A stretch of 64,000 bases of DNA from Paenibacillus arenosi (lineage in GTDB: Bacteria > Bacillota > Bacilli > Paenibacillales > Paenibacillaceae), in assembly GCF_014841135.1 (NCBI RefSeq), contig NZ_JACYTN010000011.1, positions 1 through 64,000 of the forward strand, given 5' to 3'. The notes beneath the pieces were generated by a model. It saw nothing but the letters and a program-made list of their open reading frames with translations. It searched no databases and had not been told where the DNA came from. This document shows positions 51,719 through 60,355 of this stretch, one piece after another (the stretch's first letter is position 1; every line of letters starts with the position of its first letter). The position numbers were made by a program, and so were the translations under genes.

Positions 51719-51748
51719 ATCATAAAGCGGTATTCCAAACATTGTCAA
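51719..51748 (-). promoter_or_regulatory. SigA-type promoter of the rtcB leader
   Basis: Minus strand TTGACA (51743-51748), 18 bp, TATGAT (51719-51724). The -35 is a perfect consensus. It directly follows the acyltransferase stop codon, so the rtcB transcript begins at about 51712. Confidence 0.65.
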
Positions 51749-51756
51749 CCCTATTT

Positions 51757-53142
51757 TTAAAAAACAGGTTTTGACCTATCTTTTTGATCTATCGAATCAT
51801 GACCATTTTGCGGTTCACCATTCACCAATGAAGCTTGATGGTGTTTCCGGCTCCTATTCCCTGTCAGCCAGCTTCCATATGGCATGAGCTCCATCATCTT
51901 GGACAACAGCAGGGAACCCACTGCTACAACTACCCACGTTACGATCGTCACGATAAAATGTTGACCTTCTAGCATCAACGTTCGCGTCCACAAGGCAACT
52001 CCTGACAACACAAGCGCATGCACTAAATAAGCTGGGAAGGAATATGTTCCAACCCATTTCAAACAACGGTACAGCATTCCTTGGCGCTTCACGATATTTA
52101 GTGCAAACACATACAGAAGCAGCATCTGGGAAACAGCAAGTATAGCGATAGATGGTTTCAAATAGGTCGAGATATTTACATTTACCGGTTCGACACCACC
52201 TGCAAACAAACGATAACTACTGTACAGATATGCAGCGCCAAATACCAGCGCACTCCACGGCAGCATCCGCTGTACCCATTTCCTCCATTCTGGTAAACGG
52301 TACGCACAGAGTATGCCTAATGCAATATAGAGAACATACATCACTACAAACTTTGTCCGATGTTCTAACATATAAGCGACAGCTTCATTTGCCTCAGGAG
52401 CCCATTCAGGTGCAATGCGGTAAGACCAGTCCATTAGCGCGAGATAGAAAAGTGCAATCCCCATCATAAGCAAGATTATCCACTGCTTGCTGTGATTCAT
52501 CCCCTTATCTTTCGCTACTGCACGTAGTTTTGTTTGTACTTTATGTACAATTTTTAGAAGCAAGGGGAATACGAGATACAATTGGAAAATCATCAAAATA
52601 AACCACAGATGATACCCATATGTCGGATTAATAAGCTGCTGTGCAATCTTCGTCCAACCCTCTATCGTAAACATGTCTCCTTGCAAAATAAATGCGCAAT
52701 AGATCAGAGTCCATAGTGCGAATGGTATAAGCAGCCCTTGTGCCCTCCGCATCAGGAAAGTTCCGTACTTAGCTGTTGAATGACGACTATAAAATAGTAA
52801 AACCGTTGATATAAATACGAAGGTAAGCGTACCAAATCGCGTAAAATGATAGAGCAAACTGATAAGAATAGAATCGGTCCGATTGATATCTTCACGAACG
52901 ATATATTCCCCAATACTGTGCTGCAACACGATTGCCAAAAAGGCGAACGCTCGTAGTATCGTAAGCTCTTCAATTCTCTTTTTCTGCTTTGACCATGTAC
53001 TGCTTATGCTTGAGCCATTTCCATTTGTACTTTTCTCATTATCTTCCTTGTTTTGCAAAGGAATAACCCCTGCTTCTGTGGTCTCGTCCATCACAGCAAT
53101 CGCATTTCTCGTTGCATTTATTCGTGGGCTCGATTGGCTCAT
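51757..53142 (-). CDS. Acyltransferase 3 family membrane protein
   Basis: 461 aa with about ten TM helices. A polar N-terminal tail of 55 residues precedes KRIEELTILRAFAFLAIVLQ HS-type sequence, the catalytic histidine region of the acyltransferase 3/OafA family (FLAIVLQHSIGEYIV). Later segments YHLWFILMIFQLYLVFPLLL and TYSFPAYLVHALVLSG also fit. It may O-acetylate a surface glycan or lipid carrier. Monocistronic; the downstream gene is transcribed from its own promoter. Confidence 0.82.
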   Translation of the reverse strand: MSQSSPRINATRNAIAVMDETTEAGVIPLQNKEDNEKSTNGNGSSISSTWSKQKKRIEELTILRAFAFLAIVLQHSIGEYIVREDINRTDSILISLLYHFTRFGTLTFVFISTVLLFYSRHSTAKYGTFLMRRAQGLLIPFALWTLIYCAFILQGDMFTIEGWTKIAQQLINPTYGYHLWFILMIFQLYLVFPLLLKIVHKVQTKLRAVAKDKGMNHSKQWIILLMMGIALFYLALMDWSYRIAPEWAPEANEAVAYMLEHRTKFVVMYVLYIALGILCAYRLPEWRKWVQRMLPWSALVFGAAYLYSSYRLFAGGVEPVNVNISTYLKPSIAILAVSQMLLLYVFALNIVKRQGMLYRCLKWVGTYSFPAYLVHALVLSGVALWTRTLMLEGQHFIVTIVTWVVVAVGSLLLSKMMELMPYGSWLTGNRSRKHHQASLVNGEPQNGHDSIDQKDRSKPVF

Positions 53143-53377
53143 AGATTCACCCCATTATCACGTTATCTAATTAACATCATACAGCGCATAATGTTATCGA
53201 TAGAACCTGAAGACAAGATGAAAGTGGCATAAATAAAGTTTCATTAGAGTGCCGCTTCTCGTAAATTGCGTACTGGAGCCCTTCCATTTTAGTCAGCAAA
53301 AAAGCCATCAATCAGCCTTACACCGATTAATGACTTCGATTTTACTACCATTTTTCTAATTTATTTATCCAAACTAA
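53143..53377. other. Intergenic stretch upstream of the acyltransferase gene
   Basis: A GCCATCAATC...GATTAATGACTTCG-type weak inverted repeat at about 53305-53340 might end the serine hydrolase transcript. No gene was recognised. Confidence 0.35.
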
Positions 53378-54586
53378 TTACTTGGGTTCTACTGTCCGAA
53401 ATTCCTCTTCGAAAATGTCATATAAATTAGCCGGTTCCTGATCTTGGTCAAAATCGAGTATGTTCGTACTTATTGCCAACACATGGCTCCCCCCAACAAG
53501 ACCGCCAGCTATCGTACCAAATCCATGAATGCCACCGCTATGTCCCCAAACAGAAGCACCATTTGCTAGTTTTGTTTCATAAATGCCTAATCCATATTTT
53601 CCAACAGGCGTATCAACTCCCGACAACATTTGTTGTAGAAATTCAGACTTCAACAGCTTACCTCCTAGTAAGGCACTGAAAAATGTATTCAAATCAGGTG
53701 CTGTTGAAATCATATCGCCCGCTGCTCCTCCCCATGAAGGATTCAACTCCGTCATATCGATGAACTTACCGGCTAGTTTCATATATCCTCTTGCATGCTG
53801 ATCCGGAATATAAGAAGAACTTCCTGGTATAAAGGTATCTCCTAACTGAAGTGGGTCAATGATACGTTTCTTAATCTGTTCCCCATATGTCTCACCCGTC
53901 ACTTGCTTTATAACAAGACCCGCTAAAATATAATTCGTATTAGAATAGCTCCAATTCGTACCCGGAGAAAATAGTGGCGATTCGTTCAATCCGATGCGCA
54001 CAAGTTCCTCCGGCGTATAGCCACGATATGGATTCTTCACTACTTCATGGGTAACAAATGTTTCTGATGTGTAATTTGCAATTCCACTCGTATGATTCAA
54101 TAACTGACGAATCGTGATTTTGCTGCCATCATAGCCATTTCCTTGCACAACACCCGGCAACCATTTCTCTACGGAGTCATCCAAATGCAGCTTCCCCTCT
54201 TCAGCCAACTGTACAATCACTGTCGCTACGAACGTTTTCGTCACACTTCCAATACGGAAGTGGAAGTCCGGCTTCACTTGCCGTGTGTCGTAGATGCTAG
54301 CTTCGCCTGCTGCATAAGCCCATCGCTCGCCATTTCTCATGCCGGCTGCAATGATACCTGGAATGTCCTTATGATTGGCAAGGCGATCAATGACTTGTTT
54401 AACAGAGTTCGCGGGCGTTGATTGCAAATAATTTAGATCGCAGTGGTGAGGATTTTGAAGACAATACTGGCTGCTGTAATCATTCGATTGGGCTTGTACA
54501 TTTCCTTGCACAGGCAGTAATAGCGCAGCCCCAGCCACCATAGCCGTTAGTGTCATCACTTTCACTTTGTATCTATTAACTTTCAT
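53378..54586 (-). CDS. Secreted serine hydrolase, beta-lactamase family (single domain)
   Basis: 402 aa. A signal peptide (KVKVMTLTAMVAGAALLLPV...VQA) is followed by the class C beta-lactamase/D-Ala-D-Ala peptidase fold. The SxxK motif is FRIGSVTKTFVATV, the YxN is WSYSNTNYILAG and the HxG-type motif is WGHSGGIHGFG. It probably acts outside the cell as a DD-peptidase or esterase on peptidoglycan or other substrates. It is the first of three paralogues in a row and has only one domain. Confidence 0.87.
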   Translation of the reverse strand: MKVNRYKVKVMTLTAMVAGAALLLPVQGNVQAQSNDYSSQYCLQNPHHCDLNYLQSTPANSVKQVIDRLANHKDIPGIIAAGMRNGERWAYAAGEASIYDTRQVKPDFHFRIGSVTKTFVATVIVQLAEEGKLHLDDSVEKWLPGVVQGNGYDGSKITIRQLLNHTSGIANYTSETFVTHEVVKNPYRGYTPEELVRIGLNESPLFSPGTNWSYSNTNYILAGLVIKQVTGETYGEQIKKRIIDPLQLGDTFIPGSSSYIPDQHARGYMKLAGKFIDMTELNPSWGGAAGDMISTAPDLNTFFSALLGGKLLKSEFLQQMLSGVDTPVGKYGLGIYETKLANGASVWGHSGGIHGFGTIAGGLVGGSHVLAISTNILDFDQDQEPANLYDIFEEEFRTVEPK

Positions 54587-54704
54587 TGTTTCTCCTCCTT
54601 ATTTTGTCGTACCCCCAGAGAACTGCCTCCTACTAACCGGCTAACTATATTTTAGAAGTAGAATGGCAGTTGGCTCCGATGTACGTATTCATTTTTTACA
54701 TGAA

Positions 54705-56969
54705 TTAGTTGAATTCAACTGCAAACACGGAATTAATAGCATCCATTATAACCTTTACATCTTCATCCGTACTCGGAAGTGCATTTATATTTATAGCCAC
54801 AATGTGCTTACCATCTGTAGTTCCAAATAATTCACCACTATATCCCTCTATTTCACCATTATGACCCCAAATTACTTGACCGTTCGGCAGCGTCTGCTTG
54901 AATATGCCCAGTCCATTATCCGCTCCTTCGCTCCCTATCTTTAACATCTGCCTCAACTGCTCTTGCTTCAACAACTCACCGCCTAAAAGAGCAGATAAAA
55001 ACGTAGTCAAATCCTGACCTGTAGAAATCATATCTCCTGCTGCGTTTGCGATAGTTGGGTTTATTTCTGTTATATCAAACCATGTATTGTTTCGTGAGAT
55101 GTATCCTCTTCCATGCTTAGATCCGGGTATGAGGGTGCTACTGCCTGGCAAGAAGGTATCGTTAAGTTGAAGCGGTTCTATAATGCGTTTCTCGATTTGC
55201 TGATCATAGGTCTCACCTGTTACTTTTTCAATAATTTGTCCGAGCAGAACATAGTTCGTATTGGAGTAGCTAAAGGAAGTGCCTGGATTAAATAATGGCT
55301 TTTCTTTCAACCCCATTTTAACCAATTCCTCTGCCTTAAAAGTAGTTCGGTATAAACTATCTAAGTTGTTAGGATCTTCAAAAAGAATAGCCGTATAGTC
55401 ACTAATTCCGCTCGTATGATTGAGGAGTTGGCGAATCGTAATCTTGCTGCCATCATAACCGTTTTCCTTGACAACACCTGGTAGCCACTTCTCTACAGAG
55501 TCATCCAAATCAAGCTTATTCTCACCCGCCAATTGAAGGATAACTGTCGCTACAAAAGTCTTTGTTATGCTGCCAATACGGAAGCGCGCATCTGACTCCA
55601 GCTTACGTCCTGTCTTAATATCTGCTTTACCAGATGCATAGCCTTGAAACTTACCTTGATTATACGTAACCGCAATTACACCTGGAGCGCTCTGCTTCGT
55701 TATTCTATCTAACTGCTTTTGTATAAGCTCAGCCTTAGAACTTGCTCCATTGATTTCTTCTTCAATGATGTTGATATGGTCGAGGGCATCTGAATCAGAC
55801 AGCACATTTGTATTCAATGCGATAACATGTGTGCCTCCTTCAACGCCACCGGCCATCGTAGAAAATCCAGGAATATTGCCCCCATGTCCCCAGAACGAAA
55901 CACCATTGCTTAATTTGGTCTCATAGATACCTAGTCCATATTGTCCATCTGGTGATTGTACCCCTGTCAACATTTGCTGTAACATCTCGGGCTTCAACAG
56001 TTCCCCTCCTAGAAGGGCTTGGAAAAACGTATTCAGATCATCTACGGTTGAGATCATATCTCCAGCCGCGTTCGCAGCAGAAGGATTAAACTCAGTCATA
56101 TCAACGAACTTACCAGATTGATAGTTATATCCTCTTGCATGTGGTCCAGGTATATGAGAAGAGTTTCCTGGCACTGAAGTTCCACTAAGTTGCAGCGGCT
56201 CAATAATACGCTTTTTAATTTGCTGACCATACGTTTCGCCTGTAACCTTCTTAATAATCAATCCAGCAAGCACAGTATTTGTATTGGAGTATTCCCATCT
56301 CGTTCCTGGAGAAAATGACGGCTTCATCCTAACTCCTATTCGGACAAGCTCTTCAGCCGTATAGCTCTTATATGGATTGGCTAGCATATCTTTCCCAAAT
56401 GCTTCATCCGCTGTATAATTCGCGATCCCACTCGAGTGATTCAACAGTTGGCGAATCGTAATTTTACTTGCATCGTAACCGTTGCCCTGCACAACACCTG
56501 GTAGCCACTTTTCCACTGTGTCATCTAAGTTCAGCTTCTTCTCCCCAGCAAGCTGTAGGATTACTGTGGCCGTAAATGTTTTCATCGTGCTTCCGATTCG
56601 AAAGTGAAAATTCGTCTTTACAGGCTGTTTATCATGAACACTCGCTTCCCCTGACGTATAAGACCACTTTTGACCGTTTTTCGTAACGGCAGCAATTACA
56701 CCAGGCACATCTTTACGACTGGCAGCTTGATCGATGAGCTTCTTAATAGATTCCCTGTTATGTTGAGAGACATTCACATTCTTATTGCTAGAAGGTTGAT
56801 AAGTTTTCTCCACTGCGCTCACGTTCTCTGCGTGCAGTATTCCTTGCGCAGGTAGAAGTAGAGTTCCTGCTGTTAATGCAGATAATGTAAGCATGCCCAG
56901 TTTGTAACTTTTTGTTCTCAATTTAGGGCGATGTAACCTCATTAAGTTCTCCTCCTTCATTTGACGCAC
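54705..56969 (-). CDS. Secreted serine hydrolase with two tandem beta-lactamase domains
   Basis: 754 aa. After an N-terminal signal peptide (LGMLTLSALTAGTLLLPAQG) two homologous domains follow. Domain 1 (about 60-415) has FRIGSTMKTFTATV, WEYSNTNTVLAGL and FWGHGGNIPGFS. Domain 2 (about 420-750) has FRIGSITKTFVATV, FSYSNTNYVLLGQ and IWGHNGEIEGYSG. Both keep SxxK and YSN. The start may be ATG 56942 (MRLHRPKL), since the first ATG lacks a good ribosome binding site. It is an internal duplication of the single-domain enzyme. Confidence 0.85.
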   Translation of the reverse strand: MRQMKEENLMRLHRPKLRTKSYKLGMLTLSALTAGTLLLPAQGILHAENVSAVEKTYQPSSNKNVNVSQHNRESIKKLIDQAASRKDVPGVIAAVTKNGQKWSYTSGEASVHDKQPVKTNFHFRIGSTMKTFTATVILQLAGEKKLNLDDTVEKWLPGVVQGNGYDASKITIRQLLNHSSGIANYTADEAFGKDMLANPYKSYTAEELVRIGVRMKPSFSPGTRWEYSNTNTVLAGLIIKKVTGETYGQQIKKRIIEPLQLSGTSVPGNSSHIPGPHARGYNYQSGKFVDMTEFNPSAANAAGDMISTVDDLNTFFQALLGGELLKPEMLQQMLTGVQSPDGQYGLGIYETKLSNGVSFWGHGGNIPGFSTMAGGVEGGTHVIALNTNVLSDSDALDHINIIEEEINGASSKAELIQKQLDRITKQSAPGVIAVTYNQGKFQGYASGKADIKTGRKLESDARFRIGSITKTFVATVILQLAGENKLDLDDSVEKWLPGVVKENGYDGSKITIRQLLNHTSGISDYTAILFEDPNNLDSLYRTTFKAEELVKMGLKEKPLFNPGTSFSYSNTNYVLLGQIIEKVTGETYDQQIEKRIIEPLQLNDTFLPGSSTLIPGSKHGRGYISRNNTWFDITEINPTIANAAGDMISTGQDLTTFLSALLGGELLKQEQLRQMLKIGSEGADNGLGIFKQTLPNGQVIWGHNGEIEGYSGELFGTTDGKHIVAININALPSTDEDVKVIMDAINSVFAVEFN

Positions 56970-57086
56970 AATTGGAGCCCTGCCTCCTACTTATCTTCTA
57001 GTTACGTAACTGCAAAATAGGAGGCAGCCAGTTGCCCCGCTAGCTGATGTGAAACATTTGAATTATGATCAAGCACAGTTAGTGAT

Positions 57087-59309
57087 TTATTTGAATTCCT
57101 CTACAAACGCAGAGTACATAGAATCTAGTACAGCCTTTTCTGTTTTAGACGAATCTGGCTGTGAGTTTATACTCAAGACCATAACACGCTCGCCATCTGG
57201 CGTTCCGAGTACCAAATTTGAATATCCGTCTATCCCACCATCGTGCCCCCAAAGAACTTGACCATTTGGCAGCTTCATCGGGTAAATGCCTAATCCATAT
57301 TCTTCACCGTCCGCTGTCTTCACAGCAGTCAACATCTGCTTCAACTGCTCCTCTTTCAATAGCTTGCCGCCGAGCAGAGCAGACATAAAGGTAGACAAAT
57401 TCTGTCCCGTCGAAATCACTTCTCCTGCTGCGTTCCCCCAAGATGGGTTGATTTGTGTAACATCTTTTAACTTTTTCTGAAAATAAATGTATCCTCTAGC
57501 ATGCTTAGATCCTGGTATAAGGGTACTACTTCCTGGCAGGAAGGTATCATTAAGATTGAGTGGTTCTATGATACGTTTTTCGATTTGCTGATCATAAGTC
57601 TCACCTGTTACCTTTTGTATAAGTTGACCGAGCAGCACATAATTCGTGTTAGAATAATTGGAGACAGCTCCAGGCTCAGAAAAGGCCTTTTCTTTCAATC
57701 CTATCGCCACTAGTTCCTCCGCCGTATAGTTGCGGTATAAAGCATCTTTATTGTTTGGGTCTTTGAAAAGAACATTTGTATAGTTAGCAATACCGCTCGT
57801 ATGATTGAGCAGTTGGCGAATCGTAATCTTGCTGCCATCATAACCGTTGCCCTGCACAACACCTGGCAGCCATTTCTCTACGGAGTCTTCCAAATCAAGT
57901 TTGTTCTCACCTGCTAATTGCAGTACAACTGTCGCTACAAATGTCTTTGTAATGCTGGCGATGCGGAAGCGTTCATCCGTCCCCATCTTACGGCCTGTTG
58001 CGATGTCTGCTTTACCAGATGCATAGCCTTGAAACTTGCCTTGCTCATACGTAACCGCAGTAGCCCCTACAATGCCGAGTTTCGTTATGTTATCCAGTTG
58101 AGTTTGCACGCGCTTCGTCTTGGACTCTGTTCCACCGAATTCCTCTGCAATAATATCAATATGATGAAGAGCATCTTTATCTGAAAGTAAATTGGTGCTC
58201 AAAGCTATAACATGTTCACCGCCCGCGATGCCTCCCGCCATTGTCGAGAATCCTGGTAGATTCCCACCATGACCCCAGAAAGAAGTTCCATTAGGCAATT
58301 TCGTTTCATAGATACCAAGTCCGTATTTTCCAAGAAGAGGAGCTTCAACCGTCGTCATCATTTGCTTAAGTAACTCTGGCTTTACTAGTTGGCCACCTAG
58401 AAGGGCACCAAAGAAGGTATTCAAATCATCTACTGTTGAAATCATATCGCCTGCTGCATTCGCCCATGAAGTATTCATTTCGGTGGTGTCCAAAAGTTTG
58501 CCTTGAAGCTTGTAATATCCTCTTGCATGAGGACTAGGGAGATGTGTAGAGCTGCCTGGGACTGAGGTTCCCTTAAGCTTTAGAGGATCAATGATACGTT
58601 TCTTAATCTGTTCACCGTAGGTTTCGCCTGTAACTTTTCTAATAATAAGTCCCGCCAACACGGTATTCGTGTTCGAGTACTCCCAGCTTGATCCTGGTGC
58701 AAATGAAGGCTTGGTGCTAATTCCTGCACGAACAAGCTGCTCTGCTGTAAAGTTTTTGTGAAGGCTTGATTGGAGGTCTTTCATAAAAGACTCATTTGCT
58801 GTATAGTTCGCGATTCCGCTCGTATGATTCAGTAACTGACGGATCGTAATTTTGCTTGCGTCGTATCCATTTCCTTGCACCACACCCGGGAGCCACTTTT
58901 CAATGGAATCATCCAAATTAAGTTTGTTTTCACCTGCTAATTGAAGGACGACTGTTGCTACAAATGTTTTCGTTGTACTTCCGATTCGAAAATGGAAATT
59001 GGTCTTCACTGGAGTTTTGTCGTGGATCGTAGATTCACCTGAGGCATAGGACCATTTTTGACCTTTCTTTGTAACGCCAACAATGACTCCTGGAACGTCT
59101 TTCTGATTAGCAGCTTGATCGATAAGTTTCTTAACTGTCTCCCTGCTGTCTTGTTCAACACTCAACTGCTTATTGGTAGCATGCTGAGAAGTTTGCTCTG
59201 CAGCATTTACGTTCTTCGCATGCAATGTTCCTTGTGCAGGTAGAAATACAGTTCCTGCTATTAATGCAGATAATGTAATCAATCCTAATTTGTAGCCTTT
59301 AAGTTTCAT
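57087..59309 (-). CDS. Secreted serine hydrolase with two tandem beta-lactamase domains (paralogue)
   Basis: 740 aa, the same layout as the gene at 54705: signal peptide (KLGLITLSALIAGTVFLPAQ), domain 1 with FRIGSTTKTFVATV, WEYSNTNTVLAGL and FWGHGGNLPGFS, domain 2 with FRIASITKTFVATV, NYSNTNYVLLGQ and LWGHDGGIDGYS. Identity between the two proteins is high throughout, so they arose by duplication after the domain doubling. A divergent membrane sensor gene starts 380 bp upstream. Confidence 0.85.
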   Translation of the reverse strand: MKLKGYKLGLITLSALIAGTVFLPAQGTLHAKNVNAAEQTSQHATNKQLSVEQDSRETVKKLIDQAANQKDVPGVIVGVTKKGQKWSYASGESTIHDKTPVKTNFHFRIGSTTKTFVATVVLQLAGENKLNLDDSIEKWLPGVVQGNGYDASKITIRQLLNHTSGIANYTANESFMKDLQSSLHKNFTAEQLVRAGISTKPSFAPGSSWEYSNTNTVLAGLIIRKVTGETYGEQIKKRIIDPLKLKGTSVPGSSTHLPSPHARGYYKLQGKLLDTTEMNTSWANAAGDMISTVDDLNTFFGALLGGQLVKPELLKQMMTTVEAPLLGKYGLGIYETKLPNGTSFWGHGGNLPGFSTMAGGIAGGEHVIALSTNLLSDKDALHHIDIIAEEFGGTESKTKRVQTQLDNITKLGIVGATAVTYEQGKFQGYASGKADIATGRKMGTDERFRIASITKTFVATVVLQLAGENKLDLEDSVEKWLPGVVQGNGYDGSKITIRQLLNHTSGIANYTNVLFKDPNNKDALYRNYTAEELVAIGLKEKAFSEPGAVSNYSNTNYVLLGQLIQKVTGETYDQQIEKRIIEPLNLNDTFLPGSSTLIPGSKHARGYIYFQKKLKDVTQINPSWGNAAGEVISTGQNLSTFMSALLGGKLLKEEQLKQMLTAVKTADGEEYGLGIYPMKLPNGQVLWGHDGGIDGYSNLVLGTPDGERVMVLSINSQPDSSKTEKAVLDSMYSAFVEEFK

Positions 59310-59689
59310 TATTTCGCCTCCTCTTTTATCAAAGCGGGTCTACTATAATTTTACATCGAATAAACAGTTAGCCCTTCATTTTTTCGAATCTCTTTTCAGT
59401 AAAATAGGTCCCGTATCATTCGTCATACTCATCTTTCTTATATTCACTAAGCAAGTGGGCTTCGTGTTCGCTGTCACCTCCTGATTTGACAATAGCGCTG
59501 GATATGTCATATTCCATAGTGATAAAAACGATCATTTCAACATGATCGTTTGTCACAATCTTCATCATTAATGTCATATGACAGTCCCTCACTACCTACT
59601 GTGACAGCCTCTCATCTATGCTAGTGATATTACTCAGCGGATACGAAATGGCTGGACTTATACTATCCATGAAAAGGGGACGTTCAAAA
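59310..59689. other. Regulatory intergenic region with two inverted repeats
   Basis: No gene seen. AACGATCAT and ATGATCGTT (59527-59550) flank TTCAAC, and TGTCATATGACA (59572-59583) is a perfect 12-bp palindrome; TGTCA/TGACA-like half-sites occur several more times nearby. These could be operators for the divergent genes. The plus gene starts at 59690, the minus gene at 59309. Confidence 0.5.
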
Positions 59690-60307
59690 ATGAAGGAACA
59701 TTTGATTCGAAGTTTGAATCACGCACAACTTATGCTGTATACGTTTGTAAGCGGACTATTTTATTTCATCTTCTTTAGCATTGGAGTCACACTAGGCGCA
59801 GGGTTATCGATTACTATAGTGGGGATTCCAATTCTGGTCCATGTGCTGCAAACCGCACCAAAATTCGTACGTCTAGACGCTCGAATCGTTGAGAAATATA
59901 CATCCGTATCCTTAACTCACTCACAAAGTAATGAGGAGCACTTCCACTACAATGAGACACAGCGAGATTCTTGGGAACAAATGAAAGAGACGTTGACGAA
60001 TCCCGGTTATTGGATCATGATTAGTATGTTCTTATATAAATTGGTAATTGGGATGGGAAGTCTAATTTTATCTGTCTTATTGTACGTAGCACCTCTTACC
60101 CTATTATCTGCTCCATTGCTGTATAAGATCATACCGTACCATGTATTTTCCATATCAATTGAAACACTCCCAGCCGCTTTGGCTGTGAGTGGTCTAGGTT
60201 GCTTATGGCTGGTTGTTAGTATGCAAGTAAGCAATACTTTTGCGAAGTACTTAGTCAACCTTACACGTCGTATGATTGAAGTGGGATATGTTTATAAAAC
60301 AAAATAA
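59690..60307 (+). CDS. Membrane protein of the 'putative sensor' type
   Basis: ATG at 59690 (MKEHLIRSL) follows AAAAGGGGA at 9 nt, giving 205 aa. Two pairs of TM helices (LYTFVSGLFYFIFFSIGVTL, ITIVGIPILVHVL; later LYKLVIGMGSLILSVLLYV and LPAALAVSGLGCLWLVVSM). The IGVTLGAGLSITIVGIPILV region matches the PF13796-type sensor domain that often sits N-terminal to HisKA_3 kinases. Here it is a separate protein, 48 bp upstream of a kinase, and probably its input partner. Confidence 0.65.
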   Translation: MKEHLIRSLNHAQLMLYTFVSGLFYFIFFSIGVTLGAGLSITIVGIPILVHVLQTAPKFVRLDARIVEKYTSVSLTHSQSNEEHFHYNETQRDSWEQMKETLTNPGYWIMISMFLYKLVIGMGSLILSVLLYVAPLTLLSAPLLYKIIPYHVFSISIETLPAALAVSGLGCLWLVVSMQVSNTFAKYLVNLTRRMIEVGYVYKTK

Positions 60308-60355
60308 TACAGTGCCTGACTGGTACTTATTGTGAAGATGGAGTGAGAACTACTA

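Larger units (their letters stand above)
51251..51724 (-). other. Long structured leader of the rtcB operon
   Basis: From a promoter ending at 51719 to the rtcB ATG at 51250 the minus-strand leader holds a small ORF with a good ribosome binding site (51683-51558), then a hairpin with T-tract at about 51416-51452, and a second one at about 51296-51336. Two terminators before the first gene suggest attenuation or antitermination. No known riboswitch class was recognised. Confidence 0.5.

Noticed and set aside
51251-51724. M-box, T-box or other known riboswitch in the rtcB leader
   Set aside because: None of the conserved cores of these classes could be found by reading the sequence.
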